Shown: positions 22,801 to 32,919 of the stretch, one piece after another
Layout: each line of letters starts with the position of its first letter
Position numbering within the stretch: position 1 is the stretch's first letter
DNA from: Pseudothermotoga thermarum DSM 5069
GTDB lineage: Bacteria; Thermotogota; Thermotogae; Thermotogales; DSM-5069
Length of the DNA: 64,000 nucleotides
Reading direction: 5' to 3'
Assembly (NCBI RefSeq): GCF_000217815.1
Contig: NC_015707.1
Coordinates: 1,848,014 to 1,912,013, forward strand
Program-made: the position numbers and the translations under genes
Notes under the pieces: model-generated
Database searches by the model: none
What the model saw: the letters and a program-made list of their open reading frames with translations, nothing else
What the model was told of the DNA's origin: nothing

Positions 22801-24438
22801 GCACCAATATTCCGGTTGTGTTTTTCGGTGTGAAGATTTGCACCGTCATATTTTCTCCAGGTGTGTATTCCTTTTTGTCTGTCACAATCTGAAAATCACC
22901 TACACGGTAGCCTCTCATAAAGCCATAACTGTAAACGTAAACATAACTTTTTGCCTTTTGGAAGCGGAATTCGATCTTGTAAGTAGTTATCTCCTTCGGG
23001 GTGAAAACGAATTTTCCCTCACCTTTGTCGATTTGAACCGAAAAAGTTTCATCTCCAATCCTGACTTCGGCAAGTCCATCGATCGGATTTCCCTCTAGGT
23101 CAGTCACCCTAACCTTTATGCTGAGTTTCTCTCCTGGGGCTGTCCAGATGTACCTTTCATCAAAATCAATCAGAATACGATCGGCATGAACGTAAACTTC
23201 TTTTTCTTCCTCAACTTGTCTTTGACTTTCATCGGATGCTATAGCCTGAATTATGTAATAACCTTCAAAACCTTCATCGATCAAGATAGAAAGCTTCAAC
23301 TCACCATTTTCGTTTGTATATTCATACCCCCTGAACACAAGGTATCTGTCGAATTCCTCCGGCTGGGCGTAAACGTAAACCGCAACGTTTGCACCGACGA
23401 CAGGATCTTCGTTGAAGTACTTCACTCGGATCGTGATATTGATCTTCTCATCCGAGACATATTCTTCTTTTTCAGTCTCAATCTCTATCTTGTACTCCGG
23501 TTTTCGATATTCTTCAACCAGGAATCTCTCGTAAAAGCTTTGACCATCCCAGAGTACCTCGATCCAGTAGCTTCCAACAGCTGCTGTCTCGGATAGTTTG
23601 AAGCTATCCCAAAAACTTCCAAGTTCATCGGTTTGTATTTGTTTTTCGTATATTTCATTTCCTTTCGGATCTTTTATCGACAGTCTTATCGAGCTTGATC
23701 CGGCGACTTTGTAAAGGTTGGCTTGCCTTTCAAGAAGTTGTCCTCGGAAATAAATCGTGTCAGACGGCTTGTAGATAGGTCGATCTGTAACAAGGAATAC
23801 TTTCTTATCCTGCGAATCTGCTTCCCTCCATCTGTAAACCTCACATATGGCGTAGGATTTTTTGCTCTTTATTATTGCTAAATCGCTGGTTTTGTTCAAA
23901 ACTGCCACGCCTTTCGCATCCGTTTTTTGAGAATCTAGAAAGGTGTTGTTTTTGAAAAAATTAACTTCGGCTTGCGAAACAGGGTTACCAAAACTGTCGG
24001 AAACTTGTACGATTGATTTTCGATCATCCACGTACATTACCGCACTTATTTCCGTGACAATGAATATCTCAAAATCTAGTGTTGTTGGAGGATTTTTTGA
24101 GCTGTCTATCAAATATCCTGCGTAAATACCAGGTTTGTCGATGAATACCTCGAATTCTTGCCAATCTTGTTGGACTTTGAAGGATTTGTTCAAAATCCTT
24201 TTGCCAAGGTTTTTCAATATGAATTCGTACGGTACCATTTGGTTTGCCTGATGTTTGATTAATTTCACAAGATCAAGATTCAACTCGTAGATTTGAAGAT
24301 TTATTTCTTTTGTCTCGGCAGCAACAAATCGAATCTGTTTGTTTGGAATTTGAATAATATTCGGACTTGAAAAATAACCATATGCAGCAGAAAGTTGTGA
24401 GAGCAAGAAAGAACAAAGAAAAATAACCAAAAGCTTTT

Positions 24439-25431
24439 TCATAGATTTCCCCCCTTTCTTGCACTAAGCTGACGAAACTCGAAAGCTTTATCGTAGACTA
24501 TTGTTATCTCTTTGAGTAAAGGAAATTCGAGCATTCTCCAGTTTTCGACAACTTTTTCAAGTTTTTTTACCTCACCAAAAATGTACGTTTTATAACCGAT
24601 CATCGCATAACCTGTTTCTTCGACGTGGTAAATTCTTCCATATTCTTCGCACAAAGACCAAAGGCAAAGATGAAGTATTCTCAAAAATTCATAAGAAAAA
24701 CGCAGGGGAAACAATTCTTCTTTGAACGGTTTTTCCCTGAGCTTTCCAAGTTTTTCTAAGTTTAGGTTGTTAAGATTTCCAAGTTTTCCTTTCGCCTTCA
24801 AAAATCTTGTTTCGACGATTTCTTGACACAGTATTTCGTTTTGCCTTTTCACAAAAAGCACAGCAGGTTGGCTTTCCACAGTGTAAATATCTATCGGTGC
24901 AATTATCCTTCCGCCTTCTTTAAGCTGGTTTAACCATTCCTCGGGTATGAAATCCACAGCAACGGTAACAACTATCGCATCGAATGGGGTGTATTCCTTG
25001 GCACCTTCATAACCATCCTTGTTAAGAAAGATAACGTTTTCCATTCCAAGTTTTTCGGCGTTTCTTTTGGCAAGTTCACAGAATTTTTTGTTGAATTCTA
25101 AACCAACGACAAGTCCATCTTTTCCAACGACTTTTCCCATCACACAGGCGTTGTAACCTGTTCCAGAACCTATCTCAAGGACCTTCATTTCAGGTTTCAA
25201 ACAAACTGATTCCATGAACAATGCCATTAAGGAAGGTTGACTGGAAGTGGTGTACTCATTTTCATCACGTGCGGTGGCAAGAACGCCGTCGGTGTAAACT
25301 TCTGACAAATCGTAAGGATACTCGCAAAACAGTTCTCTGGGTACTTCCAAAAAAGCTTTTAGGATGTGATCACTGTAATTACCTGTTGAAGAAATTTCCC
25401 TGATAAACCTTTCTTTCCAAAAGTCTTTCAT
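24439..25431 (-). CDS. pcm: Protein-L-isoaspartate O-methyltransferase with C-terminal extension
   Basis: Repairs isoaspartyl residues in aged proteins using S-adenosylmethionine. The 330-residue protein has the conserved TSSQPSLMALFM near residue 60, the AdoMet loop VLEIGSGTGYNACVMG near residue 85 and the strand FDAIVVTVAV. The classical domain covers about 210 residues; the remaining ~120 are a lineage-specific extension, as in T. maritima Pcm. ATG 25431 has AAAAGGTGAAAA upstream. It is the first gene of the macroglobulin operon, an odd pairing of a cytoplasmic repair enzyme with an exported protein. Confidence 0.88.
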   Translation of the reverse strand: MKDFWKERFIREISSTGNYSDHILKAFLEVPRELFCEYPYDLSEVYTDGVLATARDENEYTTSSQPSLMALFMESVCLKPEMKVLEIGSGTGYNACVMGKVVGKDGLVVGLEFNKKFCELAKRNAEKLGMENVIFLNKDGYEGAKEYTPFDAIVVTVAVDFIPEEWLNQLKEGGRIIAPIDIYTVESQPAVLFVKRQNEILCQEIVETRFLKAKGKLGNLNNLNLEKLGKLREKPFKEELFPLRFSYEFLRILHLCLWSLCEEYGRIYHVEETGYAMIGYKTYIFGEVKKLEKVVENWRMLEFPLLKEITIVYDKAFEFRQLSARKGGNL

Positions 25432-25485
25432 TTTTTCACCTTTTCTTATTATAAATCATTTATAAATCCATTCCTAAAAATAAAA

Positions 25486-25523
25486 AAACTCGGCACGCAA
25501 ATTTTGTAAAACGTGCCGAGTTT
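25486..25523 (-). terminator. Intrinsic terminator of the aldo/keto reductase gene
   Basis: AAACTCGGCACG and CGTGCCGAGTTT form a 12-bp stem over a loop of about 14 bases. Read on the minus strand the stem is followed by TTTTTTTA. It separates the aldo/keto reductase gene from the pcm-macroglobulin operon. Confidence 0.9.
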
Positions 25524-25546
25524 GCATGAATACTTTTAATGGAAAG

Positions 25547-26506
25547 CTATTCGGAGAGTATCTGGTCTATTTGTTTCATCACATCGTCTGTGAGTTTTTC
25601 TTTCACTTCTATTGCTTTTATGTTCTCCTCAAATTGTTCTATTTTCGAAGCCCCAAGGATGACACTTGAAACTCTTGGATTTTTGAGACACCAAGCTATT
25701 GAAAGCTGTGCAAGGGTGCATCCAAGTTGATCGGCAACTGTTTGAAGCTTTTCAAGCTTTGCAAAGGTTTTTTCCGACAATATTCCACGTTCTTGCATCC
25801 ACTTCCTGATCATTTCAAACCTTCCAAGCCTTGAATCTTCAGGTATTCCCTTGTTGTACTTCCCAGACAAAACACCAGAAGCAAGGGGGCTGTACGTGGT
25901 CAACCCCATCCCGTACTTTTCATAAAGTGGTAGGTATTCTTTTTCAACTCTTTCTCTGACTAACAAGTTGTACTGCGGTTGCTCGACTATCGGTGGAATG
26001 CAGTTGTATCTTTCGGCAATTTGGTGGGCTTGTTCTATTTGCTCAGCGCTCCATTCACTTGTACCCCAATACAAAGCCAAACCACTTCTCACAATTTGAT
26101 CCATCGTCCAAACTATCTCTTCCATTGGAACCTCTGGATCTGGTCTATGACAGTACAACAAATCGACATAGTCAAGTTGAAGACGTTTTAAACTTGCCCA
26201 AGTTCCCTCAAGAAGATGTTTTCGCGAAAGCCCCTTTTCGTTTGGGCCACTGCCACCCCAAAAGATCTTGGTTGAAATAACCCAGTCCGATCGTTTGTAA
26301 TATTTCAAAATCTCACCAAGCATGGCTTCGGCCATGCCTGAGGCGTAAGCTTCAGCGCAGTCGATGAAGTTCACTCCACTCTCAAAAGCTTTTTTAACCA
26401 AAAGCTTGGCGTTTTCCAAATCCAGTTGGTTTGCAAAGGTGACCCAAGTGCCCAATGAAAGTTCGCTAACTTTTAAACCCCATTTTCCAACTTTTCTGTA
26501 TTCCAT
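25547..26506 (-). CDS. Aldo/keto reductase (potassium-channel beta subunit-like)
   Basis: A 319-residue (beta/alpha)8 NADPH-dependent oxidoreductase. The catalytic tetrad can be followed: Asp in FIDCAEAYASG with its tyrosine, Lys in ISTKIFWGG and His in LLYCHRPDPEVPMEE. The C-terminal SSVILGASKIEQFEENIKA is the cofactor-binding part of the AKR6/AKR7-like group. ATG 26506 has AGGGAGGTGAAAC upstream. Monocistronic with its own terminator; physiological substrate unknown. Confidence 0.88.
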   Translation of the reverse strand: MEYRKVGKWGLKVSELSLGTWVTFANQLDLENAKLLVKKAFESGVNFIDCAEAYASGMAEAMLGEILKYYKRSDWVISTKIFWGGSGPNEKGLSRKHLLEGTWASLKRLQLDYVDLLYCHRPDPEVPMEEIVWTMDQIVRSGLALYWGTSEWSAEQIEQAHQIAERYNCIPPIVEQPQYNLLVRERVEKEYLPLYEKYGMGLTTYSPLASGVLSGKYNKGIPEDSRLGRFEMIRKWMQERGILSEKTFAKLEKLQTVADQLGCTLAQLSIAWCLKNPRVSSVILGASKIEQFEENIKAIEVKEKLTDDVMKQIDQILSE

Positions 26507-26634
26507 AGTTTCACCTCCCTAGCTTGTTTAACCAATTTTACCATAAAATTTAGATATAATTCGTCGAAAATTCGATTTGTAATTTCGTGTAAAATCAAAG
26601 CAGAACACATTTGAGAGCAGGTGAAGGACACGTG

Positions 26635-27162
26635 ATGGTGGAATTTCTGTATTGGTTTGTGTTTTTTGGCACTTTGGCAACTGTTGCGTTTGCTTGGGGT
26701 GTTTTTCTTGCAAATTTGGACAAACCTTCACCAAACGTGGAAGAATATGAAAAATTTGAAGATAGAATGCTTCAATTGATGGGACAGTTTAGACATCTTT
26801 CGGCGGTCAGATTGCAGATGCTTGAGAAAAAGATGGATGAAATGAGAAAGCTCATACAACAAGCCAACAGTTTGTACGCGGTCTTGAGCTGCCAGGAATC
26901 TAAAGTTCTTGCAAAGAATCTTGGGATTGAAGAAACTTTTCAAAAGGACCAGAAACAAGATGAGGTTATCAGCGATATTGAAGAAAAAGTGGAGACGAAT
27001 AAAGAGACAGAAAAAACGCAGGAAAATTCCTTAGAAAAAAAGATTTTGTTGCTTTATCAGGAAGGAAAAAGCGAAGCACAAATAGCAAAGGAACTTGGAA
27101 TAGGCATAGGAGAAGTGATGCTTATTTTGTCTCTTTTTCGTTTTCGCACGGATCTTCGATGA
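26635..27162 (+). CDS. Membrane-anchored coiled-coil protein with C-terminal HTH (DUF6115/SwrB-like)
   Basis: A 175-residue protein: one transmembrane helix near residues 4-24 (FLYWFVFFGTLATVAFAWG), a charged coiled coil to about residue 75, a Glu/Lys-rich linker, and a C-terminal KKILLLYQEGKSEAQIAKELGIGIGEVMLIL that reads as a helix-turn-helix. This layout resembles DUF6115/SwrB proteins associated with flagellar function in Firmicutes, but that link is by architecture only. The frame extends to 26611; ATG 26635 after GAAGGACACGTG is preferred. Its last 41 bases overlap the convergent HD-GYP gene. Confidence 0.6.
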   Translation: MVEFLYWFVFFGTLATVAFAWGVFLANLDKPSPNVEEYEKFEDRMLQLMGQFRHLSAVRLQMLEKKMDEMRKLIQQANSLYAVLSCQESKVLAKNLGIEETFQKDQKQDEVISDIEEKVETNKETEKTQENSLEKKILLLYQEGKSEAQIAKELGIGIGEVMLILSLFRFRTDLR

Positions 27163-28378
27163 CAACTTCAATCAAAACTTTTGCAACCTTTGGATCCAAA
27201 ACGGTGCCAGCCACTTCTTGAATTAATTTCAACGCTTCTTCCTTTGAATAAGCTTTTCGGTAAGGCCTGTCGCTCGTCAAGGCTTCATAGATATCTGCAG
27301 CTGCAATTATCCTGGATTCTATGGGAATCTGCTCGCCTTTTAAACCATCTGGATAGCCAAAACCGTCCCAATGTTCATGGTGATGTCTAACCCATTTTGC
27401 TTCTTTTTTTCGAAACCTTGCCACGGTTTCCAAAAGTTCTTCGGATTTTACCGGGTGTGTCTTTATGATCTGATATTCTTCGCTAGTCAGTTTATCAGGT
27501 TTGTTGAGGATATAATCAGGTATACCAATCTTTCCAACGTCGTGAAGAAGACAGGCGTCTTTGATCCTTTGACAATTCGTTTCAGCTAGCCCCAGCTTTT
27601 TTGCAATTTTGTAAGCCAGAGTGGCTGCGCGTTCGCTGTGCCCTCTTGTATAAGAATCTTTCATCTCCAAGCTTTTGACAAGAAGCTTCAAGTTTTCCAA
27701 ACGTGATTCTTCATATTCCGCCCTGAAGTAATTTCCAAGTTGACCGGCAAGGAAAATGATGAAAATCAACCCAATTGCTTTCACATCGAGAAGATAGTAC
27801 AGGATGTAACTTGAGAGAATGACGGGAACGATCATCAAAGCTCCCGCAGATGGCCCTTTTAAAGTGATGGACAGACTGTTCGTAAGGGTTTGTTGAAATG
27901 TGAGCATGTACACAATTGAAACAAAGAATGTGTTGAGAAATATGTACAAAGCAGATGCTAAGAGCACAAACCAAATGTCTATGTAAACTTTTCCAGTGGC
28001 TATACTTTTGAATAAAACAGCGGCAAGGCCAGCAGACAAGCCTATTTGGGAGATGTTGAAAAGATATTTCAATGGATCACGACTTTTCACCAAGATTGTT
28101 CCAGAAAAAATCACCGCGGAAATTGCAACCAGGATTGTTTGAAAAGTTGGTAAAAAGCAAGCGGCAAGGATATTGGTTATTATTCCGCCAGTAAGTCTTA
28201 TTCTGTGGTTAGAAAATGTATACATGGAAAAACCAACAATCTCAAAAGCAATACTCATAACAAGGAAAACCAAAAACTTTGAATCAAACCTTAGATCCTT
28301 ATGAAAACTTGCAAAAAAAAGACAAAGGAAACAAATAAAAACAAACAACACATAGCTTATAATTCTTGTCCTTTTCAT
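27122..28378 (-). CDS. Membrane HD-GYP domain phosphodiesterase
   Basis: 418 residues. About six to eight hydrophobic helices fill residues 5-210, then an HD-GYP domain begins at about 235 with SYTRGHSERAA. The metal ligands HDVGKIGIP (HD at about 279), HHHEHWDGFGYPDGL (the HH and GYP signatures near 331) and DIYEALTSDRPYR are all present, so cyclic-di-GMP (or related dinucleotide) hydrolysis is likely. ATG 28378 is preceded by AGGGAGCGGAG. It is the last gene of the suhB-to-HD-GYP run. The sensory input of the membrane part is not recognisable. Confidence 0.87.
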   Translation of the reverse strand: MKRTRIISYVLFVFICFLCLFFASFHKDLRFDSKFLVFLVMSIAFEIVGFSMYTFSNHRIRLTGGIITNILAACFLPTFQTILVAISAVIFSGTILVKSRDPLKYLFNISQIGLSAGLAAVLFKSIATGKVYIDIWFVLLASALYIFLNTFFVSIVYMLTFQQTLTNSLSITLKGPSAGALMIVPVILSSYILYYLLDVKAIGLIFIIFLAGQLGNYFRAEYEESRLENLKLLVKSLEMKDSYTRGHSERAATLAYKIAKKLGLAETNCQRIKDACLLHDVGKIGIPDYILNKPDKLTSEEYQIIKTHPVKSEELLETVARFRKKEAKWVRHHHEHWDGFGYPDGLKGEQIPIESRIIAAADIYEALTSDRPYRKAYSKEEALKLIQEVAGTVLDPKVAKVLIEVVIEDPCENEKETK

Positions 28379-28414
28379 CCGTTTCTCCGCTCCCTCGCCG
28401 GGGCATTCATCTTT

Positions 28415-28501
28415 TTACCACCATTCTATATTGGCAACTGCGGAGATCAAGAGCATCAAAAGACTGCCGGCGACAACAAAGACTTTCCAGAGCTTTTTCA
28501 T
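28415..28501 (-). CDS. Putative 28-residue membrane or secreted micro-protein
   Basis: Between engB and the HD-GYP gene, ATG 28501 is preceded on the minus strand by GAGGGGGGATAGC, a very strong ribosome site, and opens a 28-codon frame ending in TAA at 28415. The peptide starts MKKLWKVF, has a hydrophobic core of about 17 residues (VVAGSLLMLLISAVA) and ends in NIEWW. This is the profile of a single-pass micro-protein or a bare signal peptide. No relative is recognised. The strong ribosome site and operon position favour expression. Confidence 0.5.
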   Translation of the reverse strand: MKKLWKVFVVAGSLLMLLISAVANIEWW

Positions 28502-28580
28502 TGCTATCCCCCCTCACGGCTGGATTTTTTGCTTCGCTTCTTTTCGATCTCCGCTCAAGGTTGCTTCGCTGTTTAATTTT

Positions 28581-29165
28581 TCATGCCCCGGCGTTTTCCA
28601 AACATGATCTTATTTTTTCAACAACTTCACTCAAACCAAACTTGGTAACCCCTGAATAAGGTAAAACTTCTCTACCAAACTCTCGCTCAAATTTCTCTTT
28701 TATCAAACCTATTTGCGATTTACTCACCTTATCCACTTTGCTTGCAACTATTATAACATTTATACCATAGTAATCGCACCATTCTACAAACATTTTATCA
28801 CTCTGTTGGGGTTCAAGTCTACCATCGACTATGAGAACTGCAGACTTTATTTGATCTCTCCTAATCCTAAAGTACGTTTCTATCAGGTTTTTCCAACGCA
28901 TTCTTTCTTCCTTTGACCTTAGAGCAAAACCATAGCCAGGTAAATCGACGAAATAATACTTTCCGTTAACGATGTAGAAATTTATCGCACGGGTTTTTCC
29001 AGGCGTTTTACTGACGTACGCCAACTTTTTTCCAAAGATATTGTTCAAAAGCGTTGATTTTCCCACATTTGAACGTCCCGCAAAGCAAATTTCACCAAGG
29101 AGCGGTTTTGGAAAATCGTTTGGAGAATAACAACTGGTTAAAAACTCCGCTTCTTTCACAAACAT
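28581..29165 (-). CDS. engB: Ribosome biogenesis GTPase EngB (YsxC/YihA)
   Basis: A 194-residue essential GTPase acting in large-subunit assembly. G1 GRSNVGKST at about residue 30, the DLPGYGFA G3 motif near 76 and the ASKVDKV G4 motif near 140 are intact; the G2/switch [13 protein letters not shown] is typical. ATG 29165 lies inside the end of lon (10-base overlap), so the two are translationally linked. Length and motifs are normal. Confidence 0.94.
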   Translation of the reverse strand: MFVKEAEFLTSCYSPNDFPKPLLGEICFAGRSNVGKSTLLNNIFGKKLAYVSKTPGKTRAINFYIVNGKYYFVDLPGYGFALRSKEERMRWKNLIETYFRIRRDQIKSAVLIVDGRLEPQQSDKMFVEWCDYYGINVIIVASKVDKVSKSQIGLIKEKFEREFGREVLPYSGVTKFGLSEVVEKIRSCLENAGA

Positions 29166-31501
29166 GCTTCTTCAACCACCTGATCTATTGTTTCAACAAG
29201 AACAATCTCAAGTTTTTTGAGAACTTGCTGTGGAATTTTCACAAGTTCTTTTTCGTTTGCCTTTGGGATCAAAACCTTTTTTATCCCGTTTCTGTAAGCT
29301 GCAAGAATCTTTTCTTTTATTCCACCAACTGCCAAAACCCTGCCTCTCAAGGTGAGCTCACCAGTCATTGCGACATCGTTTCGAACTTTTCTTGCCGTGA
29401 CACACGATATTATCGCGGTGGCCATCGTCACTCCGGCCGATGGACCATCTTTTGGTACCGCTCCTTCCGGTAAGTTGATGTGAAGATCGTTTTGTTCAAA
29501 AATTTCTTTGTACTTTTCTCCACAGAAAGCCCTTGCAACGCTCAAGGCTATTCTGGCTGATTCCTTCATCACCTCGCCTAATCTTCCAGTTAATATGAGT
29601 TGGCCTTTTCCAGGCATCAGCAAAGCTTCAACTATCAAAACCGTGCCGCCGTACTCTGTCCAAGCCAAACCGTTCACGGCACCAACTTCTGGCTCTGAAA
29701 GCACCAGTTCGTTGTAAAATCGCTCGACACCAAGATATTTTGAAAGATCTTTTGGCTTGATCTCAACCTTTTCTGCGCCTTCCTCAAGTTGAAGTACAAC
29801 CTTTCTCACCAGCTTTTCCAAGTTTCTGGTAAGCTGTCTCACTCCTGCTTCCTTTGTGTAATCGGATATAACCTTACGAATGACTTTCTTATCGATTTTC
29901 AATTGATCAGGGGAAACAGACATTTCTTTCATTATCTTTGGAAGGATATAATCCTTCGCTATGACAATTTTTTCTTCCTCAGTGTAACTTCCAAGCTCTA
30001 TGACCTCCATCCTGTCCAAAAGGGCAGGTGGTATGGTATGAGTTGTGTTTGCAGTAGTTATGAAGAGAACTTGGGAAAGGTCAAAGGGTATCTCCAAATA
30101 ATGATCCACAAATTCTTTGTTTTGTTCTGGATCCAAAACTTCCAAAAGTGCTGCCGCAGGATCACCTTGAAAACTTATAGCTAATTTATCTATTTCGTCC
30201 AAAAGCATAACGGGATTTTTGGTTTGAGCAGTTCGAATCAGCTGAATTATTCTTCCAGGCATTGCGCCAACATAAGTTCTTCTATGCCCTTTTATTTCGG
30301 CTTCGTCTCTTAAACCTCCGAGCGACATTCTGACAAATTTTCGGTTCAAGGCGTCAGCGACGGCTTTGCCAAGCGATGTTTTTCCAACTCCGGGAGGGCC
30401 AACCAAACACAGTATAGGAGCTCGAACGGATTTACTTCTTTTTCTAACAGCTAAAAATTCCAAAATCCTTTCTTTTGCTTCTTCCAATCCATAGTGACTT
30501 GCCTCAAGAACTTTTCTTGCTTTTGTCATATCTTCGTTGTCTTCAGTTGTTGTATTCCAAGGAAGGTTCAAAATCCAGTCCAAGTACGTTCGAATAACGG
30601 TTGCCTCGGCTGAATAAGGTGGGGTTTTTTCAAGTCTTTCAAGTTCCATGATGGCTTTCTGCCTAACATACTCTGGCAAAGCTGTTTGTTCGATCTTTTT
30701 GCGGAGTTCTGCTACTTCTGGGTTTTTCTCTCCAAGTTCTTCGCTTATTGCCTTCAACTTTTCTCTCAAAAAGTACTCTTTTTGCGATTCTTCTATCTTC
30801 TTTCTAACTTTGTTGTTCAACTCATTTTCAAGCTCAAGAATTTCATTCTCATGTGAAAGAATTTCAAGAAGCATTTCCAATCTTTTTGTTGGATGAACTT
30901 CCTCAAGTAAAGCTTGTCTTTTTTCAAAAGGAACAAAAAGCAATGAAGCTATGAAATCTGCCAGTTTATCTGGATCGTCGATTTCCGCAACGGCAGAAAG
31001 GGTTTCCTGTGAGTATCTTTGAGTGTAAGAAGCATACTTTGAAAAGTTTTCCATCACGCTTCTTACAAGGGCTTCCAGTTTTTTTGTGAATTTGTATTTT
31101 GTTGTCAGTATTTCAAGTTTGACTATCATTGGTTCGGTTTCGACAACCTCATAAGCTCTTGCTCTCTGTAAGCCTTCTATCAAAACTCTATAACTTCCAT
31201 CCGGCATTCTTGCGACTTGAAGAATTCTTGAAATGGTGCCAACGCTGTTGATTTGTTCAAAGGTTGGATCCTCAATCTTTGGATCTTTTTGAGTGGTGAT
31301 GAATATGAATTGTTGATAGTTCTCCAATGATTTTTCAAGCGCTTCCAATGATTTTTCCCTGGCAACGTGGATTGGAACAACGGTGTGCGGAAATACAACC
31401 ATCCCGTTTCTAAGCGGGATCAACGGTAAAGTTTTTGGAAGTTGAGATTCTTCTATTGTTTCCTTTGCATACTTTTCAAGTTTTTCAAATTTTTTTGCCA
31501 C
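29156..31501 (-). CDS. lon: ATP-dependent protease Lon
   Basis: Cytoplasmic AAA+ serine protease, 781 residues. The N-terminal LON domain starts at about [14 protein letters not shown], a coiled coil follows, then the AAA+ module with Walker [10 protein letters not shown] and Walker [10 protein letters not shown], and the protease domain with catalytic Ser in PKDGPSAG (about residue 688) and Lys in [10 protein letters not shown]. The frame is open to 31543, but GTG 31501 after GAGGTGG is the probable start; it overlaps tsaE by 17 bases. Confidence 0.94.
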   Translation of the reverse strand: MAKKFEKLEKYAKETIEESQLPKTLPLIPLRNGMVVFPHTVVPIHVAREKSLEALEKSLENYQQFIFITTQKDPKIEDPTFEQINSVGTISRILQVARMPDGSYRVLIEGLQRARAYEVVETEPMIVKLEILTTKYKFTKKLEALVRSVMENFSKYASYTQRYSQETLSAVAEIDDPDKLADFIASLLFVPFEKRQALLEEVHPTKRLEMLLEILSHENEILELENELNNKVRKKIEESQKEYFLREKLKAISEELGEKNPEVAELRKKIEQTALPEYVRQKAIMELERLEKTPPYSAEATVIRTYLDWILNLPWNTTTEDNEDMTKARKVLEASHYGLEEAKERILEFLAVRKRSKSVRAPILCLVGPPGVGKTSLGKAVADALNRKFVRMSLGGLRDEAEIKGHRRTYVGAMPGRIIQLIRTAQTKNPVMLLDEIDKLAISFQGDPAAALLEVLDPEQNKEFVDHYLEIPFDLSQVLFITTANTTHTIPPALLDRMEVIELGSYTEEEKIVIAKDYILPKIMKEMSVSPDQLKIDKKVIRKVISDYTKEAGVRQLTRNLEKLVRKVVLQLEEGAEKVEIKPKDLSKYLGVERFYNELVLSEPEVGAVNGLAWTEYGGTVLIVEALLMPGKGQLILTGRLGEVMKESARIALSVARAFCGEKYKEIFEQNDLHINLPEGAVPKDGPSAGVTMATAIISCVTARKVRNDVAMTGELTLRGRVLAVGGIKEKILAAYRNGIKKVLIPKANEKELVKIPQQVLKKLEIVLVETIDQVVEEACL

Positions 31502-31958
31502 CAAACCACCTCGACGATATTTTTTCCAAGAGTTTTTCATCAAAGCATTCGATCAGCACAGTTCTTCCTTCATCGCAAAAGTCGAATTTAATCTTCAAAA
31601 ACTTTTCGGGCCAAAAGTTTTCAATCCTATCAGCCCATTCTATTATCAAAACGGTGTTATTTTGTTCCAATGCCTCTTCGATTTCCATCAGAATTTCTTC
31701 GTCCGGCTGCTCTACCCTGTACAAATCCATGTGATAAATGACTTTGGAGCCTTTGTAAATGTTCAAAATAGAAAAGGTGGGACTTTTGACGACAGATTCA
31801 TCAAGCCCAAAGTGAGTAACAAAGCCCCTTACAAAAGTGGTTTTTCCGCTTCCAAGTTCACCAATCAAAAGCAATAATTTTATTTCTCCAAGCTCTTCTG
31901 CAACGATTTTGGCAAGCTTTTTCAGATTCTTTTCATCCAAACAGCCGAAGGAAAGCAT
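31485..31958 (-). CDS. tsaE: tRNA threonylcarbamoyladenosine biosynthesis ATPase TsaE
   Basis: ATPase partner of TsaB/TsaD in making t6A37 of tRNA. From ATG 31958 the product is 157 residues, the usual size, with Walker [14 protein letters not shown] near residue 35 and the LYRVEQPDE and IIEWADRI motifs. The open frame runs further upstream into suhB (to 32066) without start support; a GTA occupies the one tempting position, so ATG 31958 is chosen although its ribosome site (GGATCGG) is weak. Confidence 0.9.
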   Translation of the reverse strand: MLSFGCLDEKNLKKLAKIVAEELGEIKLLLLIGELGSGKTTFVRGFVTHFGLDESVVKSPTFSILNIYKGSKVIYHMDLYRVEQPDEEILMEIEEALEQNNTVLIIEWADRIENFWPEKFLKIKFDFCDEGRTVLIECFDEKLLEKISSRWFGGKKI

Positions 31959-31966
31959 GTGTTTTT

Positions 31967-32722
31967 TTACCGATCCGCTTCTTGTATGACTTTCAAAAGT
32001 TCTTCGTGAATAGCTTTGTTGCTGAAAACAAAGCTTTTCGAACTCAAGGTGGCTTCGTTTCCCCAAATATCAGTCACCATTCCACCGGCTTCTTTCACCA
32101 TCAAAAGAACAGGTGCAACATCCCAAGGGTTTGCTCTGCGCGCAACGAAAAAGTCAAACCTTCCACACGCCACATAAGCTCCTGCCAGAATTGCGCTTCC
32201 CATTATTCTCATTCTTCGTACTCTTTTTTCCATCAAGCTTAAGAATTTCCCAGTAAAATCAATGTAAAATCCAACGTTTCCAATACAGTCTTTCAATTTA
32301 TCGTTGGAAGAAACCTTAATTCTTTCGCCGTTTTTATAAGCACCTTGGTTTTGAACACAGTAAAAGGTTTCGTTCAAAACAGGATCGTGCGCAACTCCGA
32401 GCACTACGTTGCCTTTTTCAACGTAAGCTATGCCGACACCGAAAGATGGTAAACCATGGACAAAATTCATCGTTCCATCTATTGGGTCAATGATCCAAAG
32501 TTTATCTCCATCTTCAAAAAGTCCTTCTTCGGCTAAGATTGAATCTTCCGGAAAATTTTTTCGTATTTGGTCTACTATCATTTTCTGTGCTTGTTTGTCG
32601 CAATCAGTTACCAGATCCTGGAAAGAGCTTTTTTCACGAACGTTTTCGGCTCTTCCCCAGTATTGAAGCAAATAAAAACCAACTTGTCTTGACAGTTTTA
32701 TTGCAAAGTCTAGCCTATCCAT
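31967..32722 (-). CDS. suhB: Inositol-1-monophosphatase family phosphatase
   Basis: A 251-residue Mg-dependent phosphatase. Metal ligands are visible in EEGLFEDGD (GEE-type motif near residue 65), IDPIDGTMNFVHGLPSFG and the late ANPWDVAPVLLMVKEAGG. Such enzymes in Thermotoga hydrolyse inositol phosphates and fructose 1,6-bisphosphate. ATG 32722 has ATAGGAGGAAAAG upstream. It is the first protein gene of the suhB-tsaE-lon-engB run and lies directly downstream of tRNA-Val. Confidence 0.88.
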   Translation of the reverse strand: MDRLDFAIKLSRQVGFYLLQYWGRAENVREKSSFQDLVTDCDKQAQKMIVDQIRKNFPEDSILAEEGLFEDGDKLWIIDPIDGTMNFVHGLPSFGVGIAYVEKGNVVLGVAHDPVLNETFYCVQNQGAYKNGERIKVSSNDKLKDCIGNVGFYIDFTGKFLSLMEKRVRRMRIMGSAILAGAYVACGRFDFFVARRANPWDVAPVLLMVKEAGGMVTDIWGNEATLSSKSFVFSNKAIHEELLKVIQEADR

Positions 32723-32742
32723 ACTTTTCCTCCTATGAAATT

Positions 32743-32765
32743 AAGGGGTCCGTAACGGACCCCTT
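32743..32765 (-). terminator. Hairpin after tRNA-Val, probable terminator
   Basis: AAGGGGTCCG and CGGACCCCTT form a 10-bp stem with a three-base loop. The T tract after it on the minus strand is short (AATTTC), so termination may be partial and let some transcripts read into suhB. Confidence 0.6.
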
Positions 32766-32768
32766 TCG

Positions 32769-32843
32769 TGGTGGGTGCGGCAGGGATTGAACCTACGACC
32801 TCTTCCTCGTCAAGGAAGCGCTCTTCCACTGAGCTACGCACCC
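32769..32843 (-). tRNA. tRNA-Val (anticodon GAC)
   Basis: The minus strand folds as a full cloverleaf: acceptor GGGTGCG with CGCACCC, D-stem GCTC/GAGC, anticodon stem CTTCC/GGAAG around TTGACGA, T-arm GTAGG-TTCAATC-CCTGC, discriminator A and an encoded CCA. Anticodon GAC reads valine GUC/GUU. Confidence 0.95.
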
Positions 32844-32854
32844 ACGCCTTCATT

Positions 32855-32883
32855 ATGATAGCATATCCTTAGAAACATTTCAA
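32855..32883 (-). promoter_or_regulatory. Sigma-70-type promoter of tRNA-Val
   Basis: On the minus strand TTGAAA (32883-32878), a 17-base spacer and TATCAT (32860-32855) end 11 bases before the tRNA 5' end. Same -35 hexamer and spacing as the tRNA-Met promoter at 42849. Confidence 0.8.
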
Positions 32884-32919
32884 GTACCCTACTCATATTT
32901 CCAAGAGGAGGGATAAACG

